Shown here piece after piece: positions 52,873 through 55,353 of a stretch of DNA of 55,353 bases. Location: NCBI GenBank assembly GCA_025331435.1, contig JAIWNI010000145.1, positions 1-55,353 of the forward strand, written 5' to 3'. The position numbers and the translations under genes are program-made. The stretch comes from Choanephora cucurbitarum. Its lineage: Eukaryota; Mucoromycota; Mucoromycetes; Mucorales; Choanephoraceae. Numbering within the stretch: position 1 is the first letter of the stretch; each line of letters begins with the position of its first letter. The notes under the pieces were generated by a model. The model had not been told where the DNA came from. It did not search any database and worked only from the letters and a program-made list of their open reading frames with translations.

Positions 52873-53128
52873 GGTGCTAATGAATATTTATATTGATTAA
52901 AAAAAATGCTAAGAGAAAAAAAGGAATAGAAGCTCAATTAATCCAAATTGCAGGAATTCTAAGCCACCTGAAAAGCAGCTGTCTTTGTCTTTTACCTGAA
53001 TTCTTTTTGTTCCTATTATCATCGATGAATACCCCACCATGCTTTCGCTTTTTCTTTAGAGCAGGTATTAGAGAACAAGACATAGAAACGAACACTAGCA
53101 TAGTAACAACGCTGACCATAGTGACATA
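52873..53128. promoter_or_regulatory. Bidirectional promoter region, IMP3 / Era
   Basis: 256 bp between divergent start codons. It contains an A-rich leader for IMP3, with no clear TATA box. Both genes serve small ribosomal subunits (cytosolic and mitochondrial). Confidence 0.5.
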
Positions 53129-54450
53129 ATGATAGGTTGTCAACACCGTGCCTATGCCATCATGAGCCGAGCCAAAGCAAAGGCAGGCTTGTTAGAACAA
53201 AGAGTGCCTGCATCGTCTAAGCAAGTGAAAACAAAACCAGTCAAACAAACATATAATGAACTAATGCCGTTCCGAAAACCAGCGGGTCAGTATTTAACCT
53301 CTGGACCGTTTCGTTTGCTAACTTTTATCATTAGGCCTGAAAGAACGTCTTGTGAAAGTGAATACATCTATAGTTCAACCCGAAAATCCACACTTATTGA
53401 AAGTAGCAGTGATAGGCGCAGCCAATGCAGGTAAATCTACTTTAGTAAATCATCTTGTAGGAGAACAGGTAAAATTAAAGAAGCCATGCTTCTCTAATGT
53501 TTTACTGAATCTGTCCATATCTTACTTAGATCTCAGGTGTTTCACCAAAGGCACATACGACCCGAGAACGAATTCTGGCTGTCTTGACTGAAGCCAATCA
53601 ACAAGTTGTCTTTTTGGACACACCAGGCATCATTCCTGACCGGAACCATGCTAAAATGAATCGTACCTTGGCTACTTCCTCTTGGAGATCTTTGGATGAA
53701 GCAGATCATTGTAAAATATGCTTTGTTCATTTACTCATTTAGTTTTTGCTTATTGACATTTGATATTGAATAGTGTTGATTGTTGTGGATGCCAGTAGAG
53801 CCATACAGCCTCAAGCCCAATTAGCTGAAAAGTTTTTACTAGATCAGTTGGTAAAACAGCAGAACCAAAAGGAGCCTTTGCCAGCCACATTGATTATGAA
53901 CAAAATGGACTTGATGTACAAAGAGAATGGACAGCTAGATCATGTGGTCCAAAGATATTTAGAAGGTTATCGTTCAATTCAAAAGACATTGTATACCTCA
54001 GCTGTTTATGAAGAAGGTCTCTGTTCATTAAAGGTATTGTATTTCAATAATTGATACGGTGTGAGTTTAATTGATTAATGAATTCATGAATAGGAATTGT
54101 TGTTCTCATATTCTCAGCCTTCTCAATGGTTGTTTCCAGCAGATCAAAAAACAGAAATGCCTGATTTGAAACGTGTGGAAGAAATAATTCGAATTGAATT
54201 CTTCAAACGTCTTCATCAATACATTCCTTATATGCTGCGACAAGAAAATGCGGGATGGACCGAACTCAGTGATAGCACTTTGAGAATTGATCAGAATGTG
54301 TATGTAGAGCGAGATAGCCAACAGAAGATAGTGATTGGCCAGAATGGAAAAATCATCAATAAAGTAGTAGAGGAAGCAAGACAGCATATCAGCCACGCCT
54401 TTAATCGTCCTGTACAGCTTTTCATTCAAGTAAAGACAAGGAAACGATAA
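53129..54450 (+). CDS. Era-type mitochondrial GTPase with KH domain
   Basis: Exons 53129-53285, 53335-53468, 53530-53710, 53774-54033 and 54094-54450 give 362 aa. A basic N-terminus suits mitochondrial import. G domain: G1 GAANAGKST, G2 AHTTRERI, G3 FLDTPGI, G4 NKMD, G5 TSAVYEEG. The C-terminal KH-type-2 domain reads LRQENAGW, IDQNVYVERDSQQKIVIGQNGKIINKVVEEAR, with GQNGKI as the RNA-binding GXXG loop. Bacterial Era and human ERAL1 bind the 3' end of small-subunit rRNA during assembly; a mitochondrial role is inferred from the N-terminus. Confidence 0.95.
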
Positions 54451-55353
54451 TTTAGAGAATGGATTGACGAAATAAACACTGAACAATTGATAAATTTTGT
54501 TTACACATAGTGTATTTGAAGTTTGTCTAGAGAAAAAAGGTGCATTGTTTTGGTTTACGTTTGAATGAAAGGCATTTTAAACTTAAAGCAAACGGGTGTC
54601 CAAGCTTCGAAATCTGAAAGCATGAATGCAATGGGGTAGTTGGTCGTTTAAGTTCACTTAAATGGTATACTTTTATAGACTGCCTTTATTTTGAGAGCGA
54701 TGCTTACTATAGAGAGAATAGTCTGTTGTCTTTGCTTCCCTTAGAGATGATAGCCCGATAGAGATAAGCTATCTCCCAAACTGCAAAATTAAGGATATTT
54801 TAGTGCCTATCCAGTAGTATGATTTAAAGAGACTGAGCTTGCAGAAGAAACAATGTGGAGTTAGCAAAAGCACACCTTTCATCCTCTTATTATTTTCTAC
54901 AGCTGCTTATAAATGTCCATCGTCCATTGTGTTTTTTTTCTTTCTTTCTTTCTTTGGCTCATTAACAAAGACGGTATTACCAGTATTAAAAAAAGTAAGA
55001 ACTGAATGATACCTTCTTTCATTTTATGTAAATTGACCTATAAACAAAATCATTCAGATTGTATCACTGTCAAAAAGCCAGGCATATTATTTTAAGACAG
55101 AGTATTCGGTGCAGTCATCCCACGACTTAGGAAAAGGAATTTAAGGGACGATTCTGATTTAGGGCATGATGTTCAAGGAAACAAAGCCATTCCCTAAATC
55201 AGGGAATGACTTGATTCCATCTAAAACTTTGAACCCAAAGCCCTTTTAAGGAGATCACTAGATTTCACACCTTCTCTAGTTTTCAATGTAACATTTTGCC
55301 TTGATATCTTACTTTTTAGCGCTTTTGAAGTGGGCATTCCTTAATCAAACACA
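54451..55353. other. Intergenic end of window with dispersed repeats
   Basis: No gene seen. It contains a short palindrome ATTCCCTAAATCAGGGAAT at 55192-55210, of the same motif family as the MITE-like element at 4311-4450, and copy 2 of a dispersed repeat at 55228-55315. Confidence 0.5.
55228..55315. repeat. Dispersed repeat copy 2
   Basis: Partner of 22565-22655 in the same orientation, imperfect over about 85 bp. Confidence 0.5.

Overview
The window reads as nuclear DNA of an early-diverging filamentous fungus, most likely Mucoromycota (Mucorales-like). It is AT-rich. Genes carry many short introns (about 45-75 nt) with GTAAG-type donors. Intergenic DNA is full of decayed LINE-, LTR- and DDE-type elements. 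The gene set is plainly eukaryotic (proteasome, eIF2, Sec61, KEOPS, SSU processome). The species cannot be named from the sequence alone.

Layout. 1-8544 is a large inverted repeat: two near-identical arms (1-2568 and 5904-8544) around a gene-poor 3.3 kb spacer. Each arm carries the same intronless gene for a secreted glycine-rich 286-aa protein, transcribed outward, with a TATA box and polymorphic tandem repeats upstream. 8545-11376 starts with a TTTC microsatellite and holds no recognisable gene. 11377-15131 holds a KEN-box protein, an intact Tc1/mariner element with perfect 41-bp TIRs and a TA duplication, a REX1B-like protein and Tim8. 15132-19248 is mostly a decayed LINE. After a hotdog thioesterase, 19.9-23.9 kb is a probable decayed LTR element.

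24.2-39.8 kb is a compact core-gene block: DPH3, a BAP31/Yet3 homologue, eIF2alpha, RPN5, a mitochondrial rhodanese-persulfide dioxygenase fusion, the meiotic helicase Mer3/HFM1, an acidic putative GPI protein, and SEC61 alpha. 40.3-40.9 kb is a poly(A)-tailed retroposed insertion with a 12-bp target duplication. 43.2-54.5 kb holds a UVDE/Uve1 endonuclease, an AFG2B-like double AAA ATPase, BUD32, mitochondrial malonyl-CoA:ACP transacylase, IMP3 and an Era-type mitochondrial GTPase, with transposase remnants between.

How genes relate. Three convergent pairs end only 15-35 bp apart (DPH3/BAP31, RPN5/PDO, UVDE/AFG2B). eIF2alpha/RPN5 and IMP3/Era are divergent pairs with short shared promoters. 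Several neighbours serve protein synthesis and quality control: DPH3, eIF2alpha, BUD32, AFG2B, IMP3 and Era act in translation or ribosome assembly, and Sec61 and BAP31 act at the ER. Splice models were built by hand from frame, consensus sites and family resemblance.
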